A program made the position numbers and the translations under genes. From Dyella solisilvae (GTDB lineage: Bacteria; Pseudomonadota; Gammaproteobacteria; Xanthomonadales; Rhodanobacteraceae), in contig NZ_QQSY01000001.1 in NCBI RefSeq assembly GCF_003351225.1, forward strand, positions 624,124-688,123: a stretch of DNA of 64,000 nucleotides. Reading direction: 5' to 3'. The notes under the pieces were generated by a model. The model ran no database searches and was not told the DNA's origin. It worked only from the letters and a program-made list of their open reading frames with translations. Position 1 is the first letter of the stretch, and each line of letters begins with the position of its first letter. This document shows positions 29,801 to 37,859 of the stretch, piece after piece.

Positions 29801-30358
29801 TTGAATCGTTCTTCCGCGCGCACCAGCAGTGACAACCAGCTGCTGATCCAGACGCTGACTCCCTCTCCGCGCACGCCCCTGCTCGCCCTGGCCAAGCGCA
29901 TCGCCGAGGCCGGCTGCAATCTGGCCGATGCCCGCGTGGCGACGATCGGTCCGGACACCTCGCTGACCCTGCTCGCCACCGGCGCATGGGATGCCGTGGC
30001 CAAGCTGGAGTCGGCGTTGACGAAACTGGCGCGCGAGGAAGACCTGCGACTGGTGCACTACCGGACGGGCCAGCGCGAACACCATTCGCACCTGCTGCCT
30101 TACCTGATCGAAGTGATTTCGGCCGACCGGCCGGGCATCCTGGTGAAGATCATCGACTTCTTCGATCGCCGCGACATCGTGATCGAACAACTCAGCTCGC
30201 TGCGCTACCAAGCGATGCAGACCGGCGCCGAAATGTTCCAGGCGCAGATCACCATCGGCATTCCGGCGGCCACTCATATCGCCGCGCTGCGTGATGATTT
30301 CCTGGAGTTCTGCGATGGCCTGAACCTCGATGCCATCATGGACCCGGTGAAGTTCTGA
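29801..30358 (+). CDS. gcvR: GcvR-like tandem ACT-domain regulator
   Basis: 185 residues from TTG 29801, which has AGGTGG seven nt upstream. The frame runs further 5' to 29654, but that part is unconserved. The N-terminal ACT-like domain (about 18-90, LALAKRIAEAGCNLADARVA) precedes a C-terminal ACT domain (LIEVISADRPGILVKIIDFF). In E. coli GcvR binds glycine and antagonises GcvA. No gcvA or gcv operon is seen here, so that role is inference. The gcvR-bcp order beside dapA matches E. coli. Confidence 0.82.
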   Translation: MNRSSARTSSDNQLLIQTLTPSPRTPLLALAKRIAEAGCNLADARVATIGPDTSLTLLATGAWDAVAKLESALTKLAREEDLRLVHYRTGQREHHSHLLPYLIEVISADRPGILVKIIDFFDRRDIVIEQLSSLRYQAMQTGAEMFQAQITIGIPAATHIAALRDDFLEFCDGLNLDAIMDPVKF

Positions 30359-30644
30359 GTCGTCTGTAGGGCCAGACCGCGGGTCCACGGGCGCCCCGTC
30401 GATGCAGGGTGTCGGGTGACTCAGCATGCGCCCTGGCGGGAACGCCCGCAAGAGCTGTCATTCCTCGACGCAAGCGTTAGTCTCTGTCTCCAGGCAGCAC
30501 TGGAGTCACGCGCATGCAGCATGCTGGGCAGGCAAAACCCGTCGCAGGACTGTCGCCTGCCGCCTGCTCGCTGTTCCTCGCTGCCGCCTTCCCTTCAACT
30601 CTCAATCCCCAGTCGAAGCCGGCCCTGGCTTCGCAGGAGAAGTC

Positions 30645-31106
30645 ATGCCCGAAGTTGGCAAGAAAGTCCCCAAGCTCAAGGGTCCGACCGGAGACGGCGG
30701 CGAGCTGAAACTCGACAGTCTCAAGGGCCAGTGGGTCGTGGTCTATTTCTACCCGAAGGACAGCACGCCCGGCTGCACCAACGAAGCGAAGGATTTTCGC
30801 GATCTCTATCCCGCCTTCCAGAAGCGCAACACGCAGATCATCGGCGTCTCGCGCGACTCGGTGAAATCCCACGCCAATTTCGCCACCAAGCAGGAACTGC
30901 CTTTTCCGCTGGTTTCCGACCCGGACGAGACCTGGTGCCAGGCCTTCGACGTGATCCACGAGAAGGTGCTGTATGGAAAACGTCACATGGGTGTCGTACG
31001 AAGTAGCTTCCTGATCGACCCCGAAGGCAGGCTGGCCCAGGAATGGCGCAACGTGAAGGTTCCAGGACACGCCCAGGCCGTGCTCGACGCCATCCCCGCC
31101 AAGTGA
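30645..31106 (+). CDS. bcp: Peroxiredoxin, Bcp/PrxQ type
   Basis: Thiol peroxidase that removes hydrogen and organic peroxides. 153 residues from ATG 30645 with AGGAG upstream. Peroxidatic Cys44 is in DSTPGCTNEAKDF. The usual E. coli-type resolving Cys five residues later is Lys here, and the PrxQ alternative (NFC) is Ala (NFATKQ). The only other cysteine is Cys98 (DETWCQAFDV). It may act as a 1-Cys enzyme or use an outside thiol. Confidence 0.93.
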   Translation: MPEVGKKVPKLKGPTGDGGELKLDSLKGQWVVVYFYPKDSTPGCTNEAKDFRDLYPAFQKRNTQIIGVSRDSVKSHANFATKQELPFPLVSDPDETWCQAFDVIHEKVLYGKRHMGVVRSSFLIDPEGRLAQEWRNVKVPGHAQAVLDAIPAK

Positions 31107-31257
31107 TCGACGATCGCTCCACCCGCCTCATCGTGGCCTGTCCTGCAGGACAGGCAAGCGATGCGGTGCACCGCTTGCCGGCCACCTTGGCCGGTTCCCC
31201 GCGGCATGCCGCATGCCGCGGTTCCTCCACCTCGCACGCCCAAGAGGTTCCTTCCGC

Positions 31258-32637
31258 ATGACCGGAAGCAAGCGCATCTACGCCCTGGACACCAATGTGC
31301 TGCTGCACGACCCGACCTCGCTGTTCCGCTTCGAGGAACACGACGTCTTCATCCCCATGACAGTGCTGGAGGAGCTGGACGAGAAGAAGAAAGGCGCTTC
31401 GGAAGTCTCGCGCAACGGACGCCAGGTCAGCCGCTTCCTCAACGAACTGATCGAGCACGGCAACGGCCATGGCATCAGCAACGGGCTGGAGCTGGTCAAC
31501 CCCGAAGGCGTGAACCTCAAGCGCGGCAACGGCGTGGGCCGCCTGTATTTCCAGCAACGCACCACCAATGGTCACGGCAAGGCGGACAACCTGATCCTGT
31601 CGGCGGTGATCGAGCTGCGCGACCAGAACCCCGATCGTGCGGTGGTGCTGGTGAGCAAGGACATCAACCTGCGCATCAAGGCCAAGATCTACGGCATTCA
31701 TGCGGAGGATTACGAGAACGACCGCGCGCTGGACGACTTTGCCCTGCTCTACACCGGCTCGTCCGCGCTGTCGGAAGACTTCTGGGACAAGCACCCGGAA
31801 GTGCAATCGTGGAATGAGCGCGGCCGCACGTACTACAAGCTGGACCGTCACGAGGACGAGGACTGGTACGCCAACCAGTGCCTCTATCTCCCCGGCGACA
31901 ACAGCGTCGAACTGCGCGTGCTGCACGTGGACGACACGCGCGCCACGCTGGTGCTGCTGGACGATCACAGCCACTCCAACCACGCCGTCTGGGGCATCGC
32001 CGCGCGCAACCGCGAACAGAACTTTGCGCTCAACGTGCTGATGGATCCGGACATCGACTTCGTCACCCTGCTCGGCACTGCCGGCACCGGCAAGACGTTG
32101 CTGGCGCTCGCCGCCGGTCTGGCGCAGGTGATGGATCAGCAGCGTTACCGCGAGATCATCATGACGCGCGCCACGGTGTCGGTCGGCGAGGACATCGGCT
32201 TCCTGCCCGGCACCGAGGAAGAGAAGATGACGCCGTGGATGGGCGCGCTCACCGACAACCTCGAAGTGCTGGCCAATCCCGAGGAAGGCGGCAGCTGGGG
32301 GCGCCAGGCCACCAATGATTTGCTGGCGTCGCGCATCAAGATCCGCTCGCTCAACTTCATGCGCGGCCGCACCTTTCTCTCGCGCTACCTGATCATCGAC
32401 GAGGCGCAGAACCTCACGCCCAAGCAGATGAAGACGCTCATCACCCGCGCCGGCCCGGGCACCAAGATCGTGTGCCTCGGCAACGTGGAGCAGATCGACA
32501 CGCCCTACCTCACTGAAACCACCTCGGGCCTCACCTACGCGGTGGACCGCTTCAAGCACTGGGGCCACTCGGCGCATATCACGCTGCGTCGCGGCGAGCG
32601 CTCGAGGCTGGCGGACTTTGCGTCGGAGGCGTTGTAG
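31258..32637 (+). CDS. PIN-PhoH protein (PhoH2/YlaK-like)
   Basis: 459 residues from ATG 31258; an ATG at 31213 would add 15 unconserved residues. The N-terminal PIN nuclease domain (IYALDTNVLLHDP, EELDEKKKG, KDINLRIKA) is fused to a PhoH ATPase with Walker A GTAGTGKTLLALAAGLAQ, MTRATVSVGEDIGFLPGT and Walker B YLIIDEAQNLTPKQ. The family is described as an ATP-driven RNA helicase/RNase. It follows bcp and is closed by an 11-bp hairpin at 32648-32673. Confidence 0.94.
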   Translation: MTGSKRIYALDTNVLLHDPTSLFRFEEHDVFIPMTVLEELDEKKKGASEVSRNGRQVSRFLNELIEHGNGHGISNGLELVNPEGVNLKRGNGVGRLYFQQRTTNGHGKADNLILSAVIELRDQNPDRAVVLVSKDINLRIKAKIYGIHAEDYENDRALDDFALLYTGSSALSEDFWDKHPEVQSWNERGRTYYKLDRHEDEDWYANQCLYLPGDNSVELRVLHVDDTRATLVLLDDHSHSNHAVWGIAARNREQNFALNVLMDPDIDFVTLLGTAGTGKTLLALAAGLAQVMDQQRYREIIMTRATVSVGEDIGFLPGTEEEKMTPWMGALTDNLEVLANPEEGGSWGRQATNDLLASRIKIRSLNFMRGRTFLSRYLIIDEAQNLTPKQMKTLITRAGPGTKIVCLGNVEQIDTPYLTETTSGLTYAVDRFKHWGHSAHITLRRGERSRLADFASEAL

Positions 32638-32647
32638 TTGCTTGAAC

Positions 32648-32673
32648 GGCCTGCCGGCAAACGCCGGCAGGCC
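32648..32673 (+). terminator. Hairpin after the phoH-like gene
   Basis: Perfect 11-bp stem GGCCTGCCGGC / GCCGGCAGGCC with loop AAAC, 11 nt past the stop. No T-run, so it is either an mRNA-end-stabilising hairpin or a poor intrinsic terminator. Confidence 0.55.
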
Positions 32674-32709
32674 GCTGGTCGGGCGTGCGGCTTCGGCGGG
32701 CGTTGCTGA

Positions 32710-32822
32710 CGCTGGATGACCAGCTGCGCTGTTGTAAAGCCACTCCGGCCTGCGCCGGAATGACGGCAGAAGCCGGATCGCCGTATCTTCGCTTGTCATT
32801 CCGGCGCGGGCCGGAGTCCAGC
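32710..32822. repeat. REPIN-like element upstream of the GIY-YIG gene
   Basis: Two inverted palindromic units: 32710-32766 (CGCTGGATGACCAGC, then GCCTGCGCCGGAATGACGG) and 32795-32822 (GTCATTCCGGCGCGGGCC to GTCCAGC). The first is a reverse-complement near-copy of 7915-7970, 25 kb away. The 28-nt spacer, CAGAAGCCGG at its start, resembles that of the element at 33129-33213. It ends 12 nt before the GIY-YIG start codon. Confidence 0.8.
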
Positions 32823-32834
32823 GGAGAGCACGCC

Positions 32835-33128
32835 ATGGACGGGCGAAAACCTTGCGTGTACATGCTGGCCAGCCGGCGCAACGGCACCTTGTACGTGGGC
32901 GTCACCAGTGCCTTGGCGAAGCGGATATGGCAGCACCGCAGCGACGTCGTGGAAGGGTTTACGTCGCGCTATCACGTGCATGATCTGGTCTGGTACGAGC
33001 TGCACGAGAGCATGGAGTCGGCGATTTTGCGGGAGAAGCAGCTGAAGGAGTGGCGGCGAGCCTGGAAGCTGCGTCTGATCGAAGGCGAAAACCCCGAGTG
33101 GCGCGATCTCTACCCAACCTTGCTGTAA
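32835..33128 (+). CDS. GIY-YIG family nuclease domain protein
   Basis: 97 residues, a stand-alone GIY-YIG domain of the small UPF0213/YhbQ-like type. The two-strand motif appears as VYMLASRRNGTLYVGVT; ALAKRIWQHRSDVVEGF supplies the conserved Arg/His helix, and AILREKQLKEWRRAWKLRLI contains the catalytic-type Glu. The end NPEWRDLYPTLL is usual for the family. GGAG precedes ATG 32835. REPIN-like repeats sit 12 nt before the start and immediately after the stop, so the gene has essentially no other flanking DNA. The cellular role is unknown. Confidence 0.87.
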   Translation: MDGRKPCVYMLASRRNGTLYVGVTSALAKRIWQHRSDVVEGFTSRYHVHDLVWYELHESMESAILREKQLKEWRRAWKLRLIEGENPEWRDLYPTLL

Positions 33129-33213
33129 CTGGATCCCGGCCTACGCCGGGATGACGGCAGAACCCGGCTCCCCCGCTCTTGATCGTCATCCCGGCGTAGG
33201 CCGGGATCCAGCG
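33129..33213. repeat. REPIN-like element downstream of the GIY-YIG gene
   Basis: CTGGATCCCGGCCTACGCCG followed by GGATGACGG (33129-33156) and its inverted partner CGTCATCCCGGCGTAGGCC to GGATCCAGCG (33184-33213) around a 27-nt spacer starting CAGAACCCGG. The arms are almost perfectly complementary. It begins at the base after the GIY-YIG stop codon. Confidence 0.85.
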
Positions 33214-33300
33214 CCTCGGTCACCACTAGCCACCCTATGACCGACGGGTTGGTCCCACAAGCCAAACTGCGATAATCCGCGGCATCGCCAGAGACTCGCC

Positions 33301-34086
33301 ATGCCCCACACCGCCCCTCCCATCGCCCTCACCATCGCAGGCTCGGACTCCGGAGGTGGGGCCGGCATCCAGGCTGACCTGAAGACTTTTCACGCCCGAG
33401 GCGTGCATGGGCTCTCGGTCATCGCGGCCATCACCTCGCAGAACACGCGAGGCGTCAGCGCCGTGCACACGGTCCCGCTCGCACACATCCGCAGCCAGCT
33501 CGAGGCGGTCTTCGACGATTTCCCGATCGGCGCGGTGAAGACCGGCATGCTCGGCAGCGCGGCGGTCACCCGACTGGTGGCTCGCGAGCTGCGTCGGCGC
33601 CGGCCTGCATGGCTGGTGGTTGATCCGGTGATGATCTCCACCAGCGGCGCGCGCCTGCTGGACGAGGATGCGGTGCAGGCGATGGTGGACCAGCTGATTC
33701 CGCTGGCCGACATCCTCACGCCCAACCTGCCCGAGGCCGAGGCGCTGCTCGGCCGAAAGCTGCGCAAGCCCGAGCAGTTCGATAAGGCCGGCGAGGCCCT
33801 GCTCGGACTCGGCGCCCGGGCGGTGTTGCTCAAGGGCGGCCACTCACAGGAACGCGAGGTAGTTGATCGGTTCTATGACGAGCGCGGCGTGCTGGAGCTG
33901 CGTTACCCGCGCCTGCCTCTGGAAGGCCACGGCACCGGCTGCACGCTGGCCTCGGCCATCGCCGCCGAGCTGGCCAAGGGACAGGCGCCTAGAGCCGCGG
34001 TGCGGCGCGCGGTGGCCTACGTGCATCGTGCACTGGAACGCAGCTACCGGCCGGGCGGCGGTCCGGTGCACGTGCTGGGCCACTGA
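33301..34086 (+). CDS. thiD: Hydroxymethylpyrimidine/phosphomethylpyrimidine kinase
   Basis: Thiamine-precursor kinase that phosphorylates HMP and then HMP-P. 261 residues of ribokinase fold. [20 protein letters not shown] is the ThiD N-terminal signature, [19 protein letters not shown] the middle one and [20 protein letters not shown] the C-terminal phosphate/anion-hole motif. No other thi gene is in view. Confidence 0.97.
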   Translation: MPHTAPPIALTIAGSDSGGGAGIQADLKTFHARGVHGLSVIAAITSQNTRGVSAVHTVPLAHIRSQLEAVFDDFPIGAVKTGMLGSAAVTRLVARELRRRRPAWLVVDPVMISTSGARLLDEDAVQAMVDQLIPLADILTPNLPEAEALLGRKLRKPEQFDKAGEALLGLGARAVLLKGGHSQEREVVDRFYDERGVLELRYPRLPLEGHGTGCTLASAIAAELAKGQAPRAAVRRAVAYVHRALERSYRPGGGPVHVLGH

Positions 34087-34181
34087 TGCGATGAACCCGC
34101 ATGCCGGCTGAACCGCGGCCGGGGGCCGGTCCCGCCAGGGAGTAGAATGGGGGTTTCCGCCCATCGGCCGCGATTCGCACC

Positions 34182-35126
34182 ATGATCCTCACCGCACGCC
34201 TCGTCCTGTTGATCCTTTTCGCCATGTTTGCGCTGTGCGTGCTGCTGGTGCATCTGCGCGGCCGCAGCAGGCTGCGCTTCGATCGCCAGCTGGTGGACCA
34301 TTCGGCGGTGTTCGCGCCGTACAACTTGCTGATGTACGCGTTCTCGGCGGTGCCAGCAACGCCGATCCTCGATCGCCGCGGTTTTCCCCAACTCGACCTG
34401 CTGCAGGCCAACTGGCAAGCCATCCGCGAAGAGGCTTTGCACCTGTTTGACGAGGGCTACATCCGCGCGGCGGAGAAGAACAACGACGCCAGCTTCAACA
34501 GCTTCTTCAAGCAGGGCTGGAAGCGCTTCTACCTGAAGTGGTACGGCGAGCCGCTCGCCTCCGCCGAGACGCTGTGCCCGAAAACGGTGGCCTTGCTCAA
34601 TTCCATCCCCAGCGTGAAGGCGGCGATGTTCGCCCTGCTGCCGCCGGGCAGCAAGCTCAATCCGCACCGCGACCCTTTCGCCGGCTCGCTGCGCTACCAC
34701 CTTGGCCTGATCACGCCCAATTCCGAGGACTGCCGCATCTTCGTCGATGGCGAGGTGCACAGCTGGGGCGATGGCAAGGACGTGGTGTTCGACGAAACGT
34801 ATGTGCACTGGGCCGAAAATCGCACCGACCAGACCCGCGTGATCCTGTTCGCCGACGTGGAGCGCCCGCTGCGCACGCGCCTGATGAGCGCGATCAACCA
34901 TCGCGTCGGCGCGTTCATGGGCAAGATCACCGCCTCGCCCAACACCGAGTCGCCGGAAGAGAAGACCGGCTTCGTCAATCGCGTGTTCGCGCTCAACCAG
35001 CGCAGCCGCGAGCGCAACCGCGTGTTCAAGCGGAAGTACCCCAAGCTGTTCCGCACGGCCAAGTATCTGGGCATCCTGGTCCTGCTCTGGCTGCTGTTCA
35101 TGGCGCCGCGGCCGTTCATCCACTGA
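34182..35126 (+). CDS. lpxO: Lipid A 2-hydroxylase LpxO (Fe/2-oxoglutarate dioxygenase)
   Basis: Adds a 2-hydroxyl to an acyl chain of lipid A. 314 residues. Membrane anchor at the N-terminus (LVLLILFAMFALCVLLVHLR) and a second hydrophobic segment at the C-terminus (GILVLLWLLFMAPRP). The aspartyl/asparaginyl beta-hydroxylase fold supplies HRD in LNPHRDPFAGSLRYHLGL and the distal His in FDETYVHWAENRTDQTRVIL. Close agreement with known LpxO segments (FAPYNLLMYAFSAVP, KNNDASFNSFFKQGWKRFYL) makes it a firm family call. Confidence 0.92.
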   Translation: MILTARLVLLILFAMFALCVLLVHLRGRSRLRFDRQLVDHSAVFAPYNLLMYAFSAVPATPILDRRGFPQLDLLQANWQAIREEALHLFDEGYIRAAEKNNDASFNSFFKQGWKRFYLKWYGEPLASAETLCPKTVALLNSIPSVKAAMFALLPPGSKLNPHRDPFAGSLRYHLGLITPNSEDCRIFVDGEVHSWGDGKDVVFDETYVHWAENRTDQTRVILFADVERPLRTRLMSAINHRVGAFMGKITASPNTESPEEKTGFVNRVFALNQRSRERNRVFKRKYPKLFRTAKYLGILVLLWLLFMAPRPFIH

Positions 35127-35183
35127 GCGGTCACGTTTGGCGGTCGTCGTGCGTCCTTGATTCGTATCCCGCAGGAGAACGTC

Positions 35184-36083
35184 ATGGACCACGCCACCGC
35201 CCTCTTCCAGCAGCACCGCCCGCGCCTGTACGGCCTGGCCTATCGCATGCTGGGCGCCCCCGCCGATGCCGAGGACGTGTTGCACGACGCGTGGCTGCGC
35301 TGGCACCAGCAGGACCCATCCACCCTGGATGACGCCGAGGCCTGGCTGGTCACGGTGACCACGCGCCTGGCGCTGGACCGCCTGCGTCGCGCCAAGACCG
35401 AACGCGAGCACTACACCGGGCCCTGGCTGCCCGAGCCCCTCGTCGCCGAGGAAGAGCAGCCGGAGCTGATGCTCGAACGCAGCGAGAGCCTGAGCCTGTC
35501 GTTCCTGGCCCTGCTGGAACGCCTCAGCCCGGAAGAGCGCGCCGCCTTCCTGCTCAATCAGGTGTTCGACTACAGCCACGCCGAGGCGGCCGCGATGCTG
35601 CAGATCAGCGAGGACGCCAGCCGCCAGCGCACCCACCGCGCGCGCCAGCGTCTGCGCGAGGGTCGCCCCCGATTCACGCTGGAGCCGCATGCCCAGCTTC
35701 GCCTGCTGGAGCGCTTCCGCGACGCGCTGGAGCGGCCCGACGTCGCCAACCTGCAGGCGCTGTTCGCCGCCGACGCGGTGCACGAGGCCGACGGTGGCGG
35801 CGTGGTCAGCGCCACCCTGCGTCCGCTGCATGGCGCCGACCGCATCGCACGCCTGTATGCCCAGGTGGGCCTGCGCAACCTGGAGATCGGCGCCGTGCAC
35901 CAGGTGCGCTGGATCAATGGGGCGCCGGCGATGCTGACCTGGGTCGATGCCGAACTCACCACCGTGGTGTGGATCGAAACCGACGGCGAGCAGATCACCG
36001 CGATGCACGCACTGCGCAATCCCGGCAAGCTGGCGCGCCTGAAGGCTGTCACGAACGGACCGGATGGCGCGTCCTTGTCATGA
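35184..36083 (+). CDS. sigJ: ECF41-type sigma factor with C-terminal SnoaL-like domain
   Basis: 299 residues from ATG 35184 with AGGAG upstream. Sigma2 (RLYGLAYRMLGAPADAEDVL, HDAWLRW) and sigma4 (LSPEERAAFLLNQVFDYSHA) are followed by a SnoaL-like domain of about 130 residues. WLPEP in the linker, DGGG in the extension and NPGKL near the end correspond to motifs described for ECF41 factors, where the C-terminal domain itself tunes activity and no classical anti-sigma is present. The next gene encodes an AhpD-like protein, the reported ECF41 partner. Confidence 0.93.
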   Translation: MDHATALFQQHRPRLYGLAYRMLGAPADAEDVLHDAWLRWHQQDPSTLDDAEAWLVTVTTRLALDRLRRAKTEREHYTGPWLPEPLVAEEEQPELMLERSESLSLSFLALLERLSPEERAAFLLNQVFDYSHAEAAAMLQISEDASRQRTHRARQRLREGRPRFTLEPHAQLRLLERFRDALERPDVANLQALFAADAVHEADGGGVVSATLRPLHGADRIARLYAQVGLRNLEIGAVHQVRWINGAPAMLTWVDAELTTVVWIETDGEQITAMHALRNPGKLARLKAVTNGPDGASLS

Positions 36084-36116
36084 GCGGCCGCTGTGGCCGC
36101 ACTCGAGGAGTCATCC

Positions 36117-36581
36117 ATGTCCAAGCGTCTTTCGGTTCTCAAGTATCCCCAGGCCATGAAACCGCTGATGGATTTCAGCGCCGCCGTGCATGCCAGCAGC
36201 CTGGAGCGCCCACTGGTCGAGCTGGTCCTGCTGCGCGTTTCGCAAATCAACGGCTGCGCCTATTGCATCGACATGCACAGCAAGGATGCCCGTGCCGAAG
36301 GCGAAACCGAGCAGCGTCTCTACCTGCTGCAGGCCTGGCGCGAGGCCCCGTTTTACACCGAGCGTGAATGCGCCGCGCTGGCCTGGGCCGAGGCGGTGAC
36401 GCAGCTGGGCGAGCACGGCGTGCCGGACGAGGTGTACCAGCGCGCCATCGCCTCGTTCAGCGAGGAAGAACTGGTGAAGCTCGACCTGCTGGTGATCGTC
36501 ATCAACGCCTGGAACCGCGTCGCGATCCCGTTCCAGTCCGAGCCCGGCCACTACAAGCCCGCCGCAAGGCACGCCGCCTGA
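36117..36581 (+). CDS. AhpD/carboxymuconolactone decarboxylase-like protein (ECF41 partner)
   Basis: 154 residues from ATG 36117 with GAGGAG upstream. AhpD-like alkylhydroperoxidase core: VLLRVSQINGCAYCIDMHSK has the CxxC-x3-H active site, then the YLLQAWREAPFYTERECAAL helix pair. It probably reduces or senses peroxides or acts on a small electrophile. It lies 33 bp after the sigma gene and is a likely transcriptional target of it, as in other ECF41 loci. The substrate is unknown. Confidence 0.9.
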   Translation: MSKRLSVLKYPQAMKPLMDFSAAVHASSLERPLVELVLLRVSQINGCAYCIDMHSKDARAEGETEQRLYLLQAWREAPFYTERECAALAWAEAVTQLGEHGVPDEVYQRAIASFSEEELVKLDLLVIVINAWNRVAIPFQSEPGHYKPAARHAA

Positions 36582-36589
36582 CGGCCAGC

Positions 36590-37699
36590 TCAAGGCGCCG
36601 TCTCGCCGTTCCAGGAGGCGGTATCTGCGTGGGCGGCCGGCCAGGGTCGCCCGTGCTTTTCCAGGACATGCAGGTCGATGTGCCGCGTCGACACCGGGCG
36701 GTAACGCTCATCGAAGGCGACGTCGCCCGGCGTCCACCCGGCGCGGCAGCTGATCGCGCCCCAGCACCGCCGCAGCGTCATCCACTGCTGGGCGAGGATG
36801 CCATGGCGGTTGTCGGCATCCACGGTGGGATCGCACACCCCGGTGGGACGCGTCGCCTCCCCGTAGAGGGCGGTGCCGAACAGGATGTCCCAGATCGGGA
36901 AGATGAAGGCGTAGTTGCAGGCGTGCAGTGTCGGCCGGTCAGGATCGACGCGCATGTGGTGCAGACGGTGGTAGCGCGGATCCACCAGCACCCGCCCCAG
37001 CACCGGGCCGAAAGTCAGGCGGATGTTGGCATGGCCGAGGTTCTGCAGTAGTTCGCCGAGCAGCACCAGCAGGGCGAATTCGGTCGGAGCCACCCCGATG
37101 ACCACGCCCACCGCGGCGATGATCAACGCCTCGAGCATGTCGTCGAGGTAGTGGTCGCGATCGTTGGACCAGCAACTGAGCTGGCGCTGGCTGTGGTGCA
37201 GGCTGTGCAACGCCCACCACCACGGGATGCTGTGCTGCAGCCGGTGCACGACGTAGTAGACGAAGTCGTAGATGGCGTAATACATCAGGAACAACACCAC
37301 CGGATGACGCCCCAACCAGGGCACGCCCTGCTGGATGCTGACCAGGCCAACGCCGTCGCCATGGCTGTCGCCGCCCATCCACTGGTTCAAGGGAAACAGC
37401 ACCAGATAGGTGAACAGCGGCAGCACCAGGAACAGCTTGATCATGGTGTAACGGCAATCGATCGCCGTGGTGCGACGTTGCTCCCATGGCTCCGCAGGCC
37501 ACACGTTTTCCAGCGGGCGCAGCACCATCGCGATGATCACGACCTGGATGGCGGTGAGCACAAAGTACCGCCCGATATCGGGCGCCTGGCTATGCAGCCA
37601 CTGCAGGTGCAAGGCCAGCAGCGCCGGCTCGACCAGGTGCAGCGTCGTCCAGTTCAAAAGCTGCGACCACGGGTCGGCCAGGGCAAGCATCGCGTGCAC
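36590..37699 (-). CDS. Fatty acid hydroxylase/sterol desaturase superfamily membrane protein
   Basis: 369 residues, several membrane segments (VLTAIQVVIIAMVLRP, MIKLFLVLPLFTYLVLFPL, ALIIAAVGVVIGVAPTEFAL). The di-iron histidine boxes are HRLQH, HSLHH and HRLHH, the superfamily pattern. The substrate, a lipid or sterol-like compound, cannot be read from the sequence. Start ATG 37699, with another in-frame ATG at 37690. Convergent with the AhpD-like gene (8-bp gap). Confidence 0.88.
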   Translation of the reverse strand: MHAMLALADPWSQLLNWTTLHLVEPALLALHLQWLHSQAPDIGRYFVLTAIQVVIIAMVLRPLENVWPAEPWEQRRTTAIDCRYTMIKLFLVLPLFTYLVLFPLNQWMGGDSHGDGVGLVSIQQGVPWLGRHPVVLFLMYYAIYDFVYYVVHRLQHSIPWWWALHSLHHSQRQLSCWSNDRDHYLDDMLEALIIAAVGVVIGVAPTEFALLVLLGELLQNLGHANIRLTFGPVLGRVLVDPRYHRLHHMRVDPDRPTLHACNYAFIFPIWDILFGTALYGEATRPTGVCDPTVDADNRHGILAQQWMTLRRCWGAISCRAGWTPGDVAFDERYRPVSTRHIDLHVLEKHGRPWPAAHADTASWNGETAP

Positions 37700-37811
37700 T
37701 TTCCGCAGGGGCGGGAGCCGATTTTAAGGCGATACGCACAGCACGATCTTGGCAGTCGGGCGCGCACGTTTCTGCGCTTATCAGTCGTTTACACGCGAAT
37801 AAATTCGCAAA

Positions 37812-37840
37812 AAAAAGCCCCTCGTGACGAGGGGCTTTTT
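37812..37840. terminator. Bidirectional terminator after icd
   Basis: Stem AAAAAGCCCCTCG / CGAGGGGCTTTTT with loop TGA. T-runs follow on both strands; on the minus strand it ends icd, 20 nt past the stop. Confidence 0.92.
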
Positions 37841-37859
37841 CGCAGCAGATGCGGTTGCG

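Noticed and set aside
30359..30644. Possible small RNA between the gcvR-like gene and bcp
   Set aside because: I could not find a promoter plus terminator pair or a convincing long hairpin. The gap is probably the bcp leader and promoter.
32579..32905. Minus-strand open frame across the REPIN-like element
   Set aside because: Consists of repeat sequence and the antisense of the GIY-YIG start. No coding signal.
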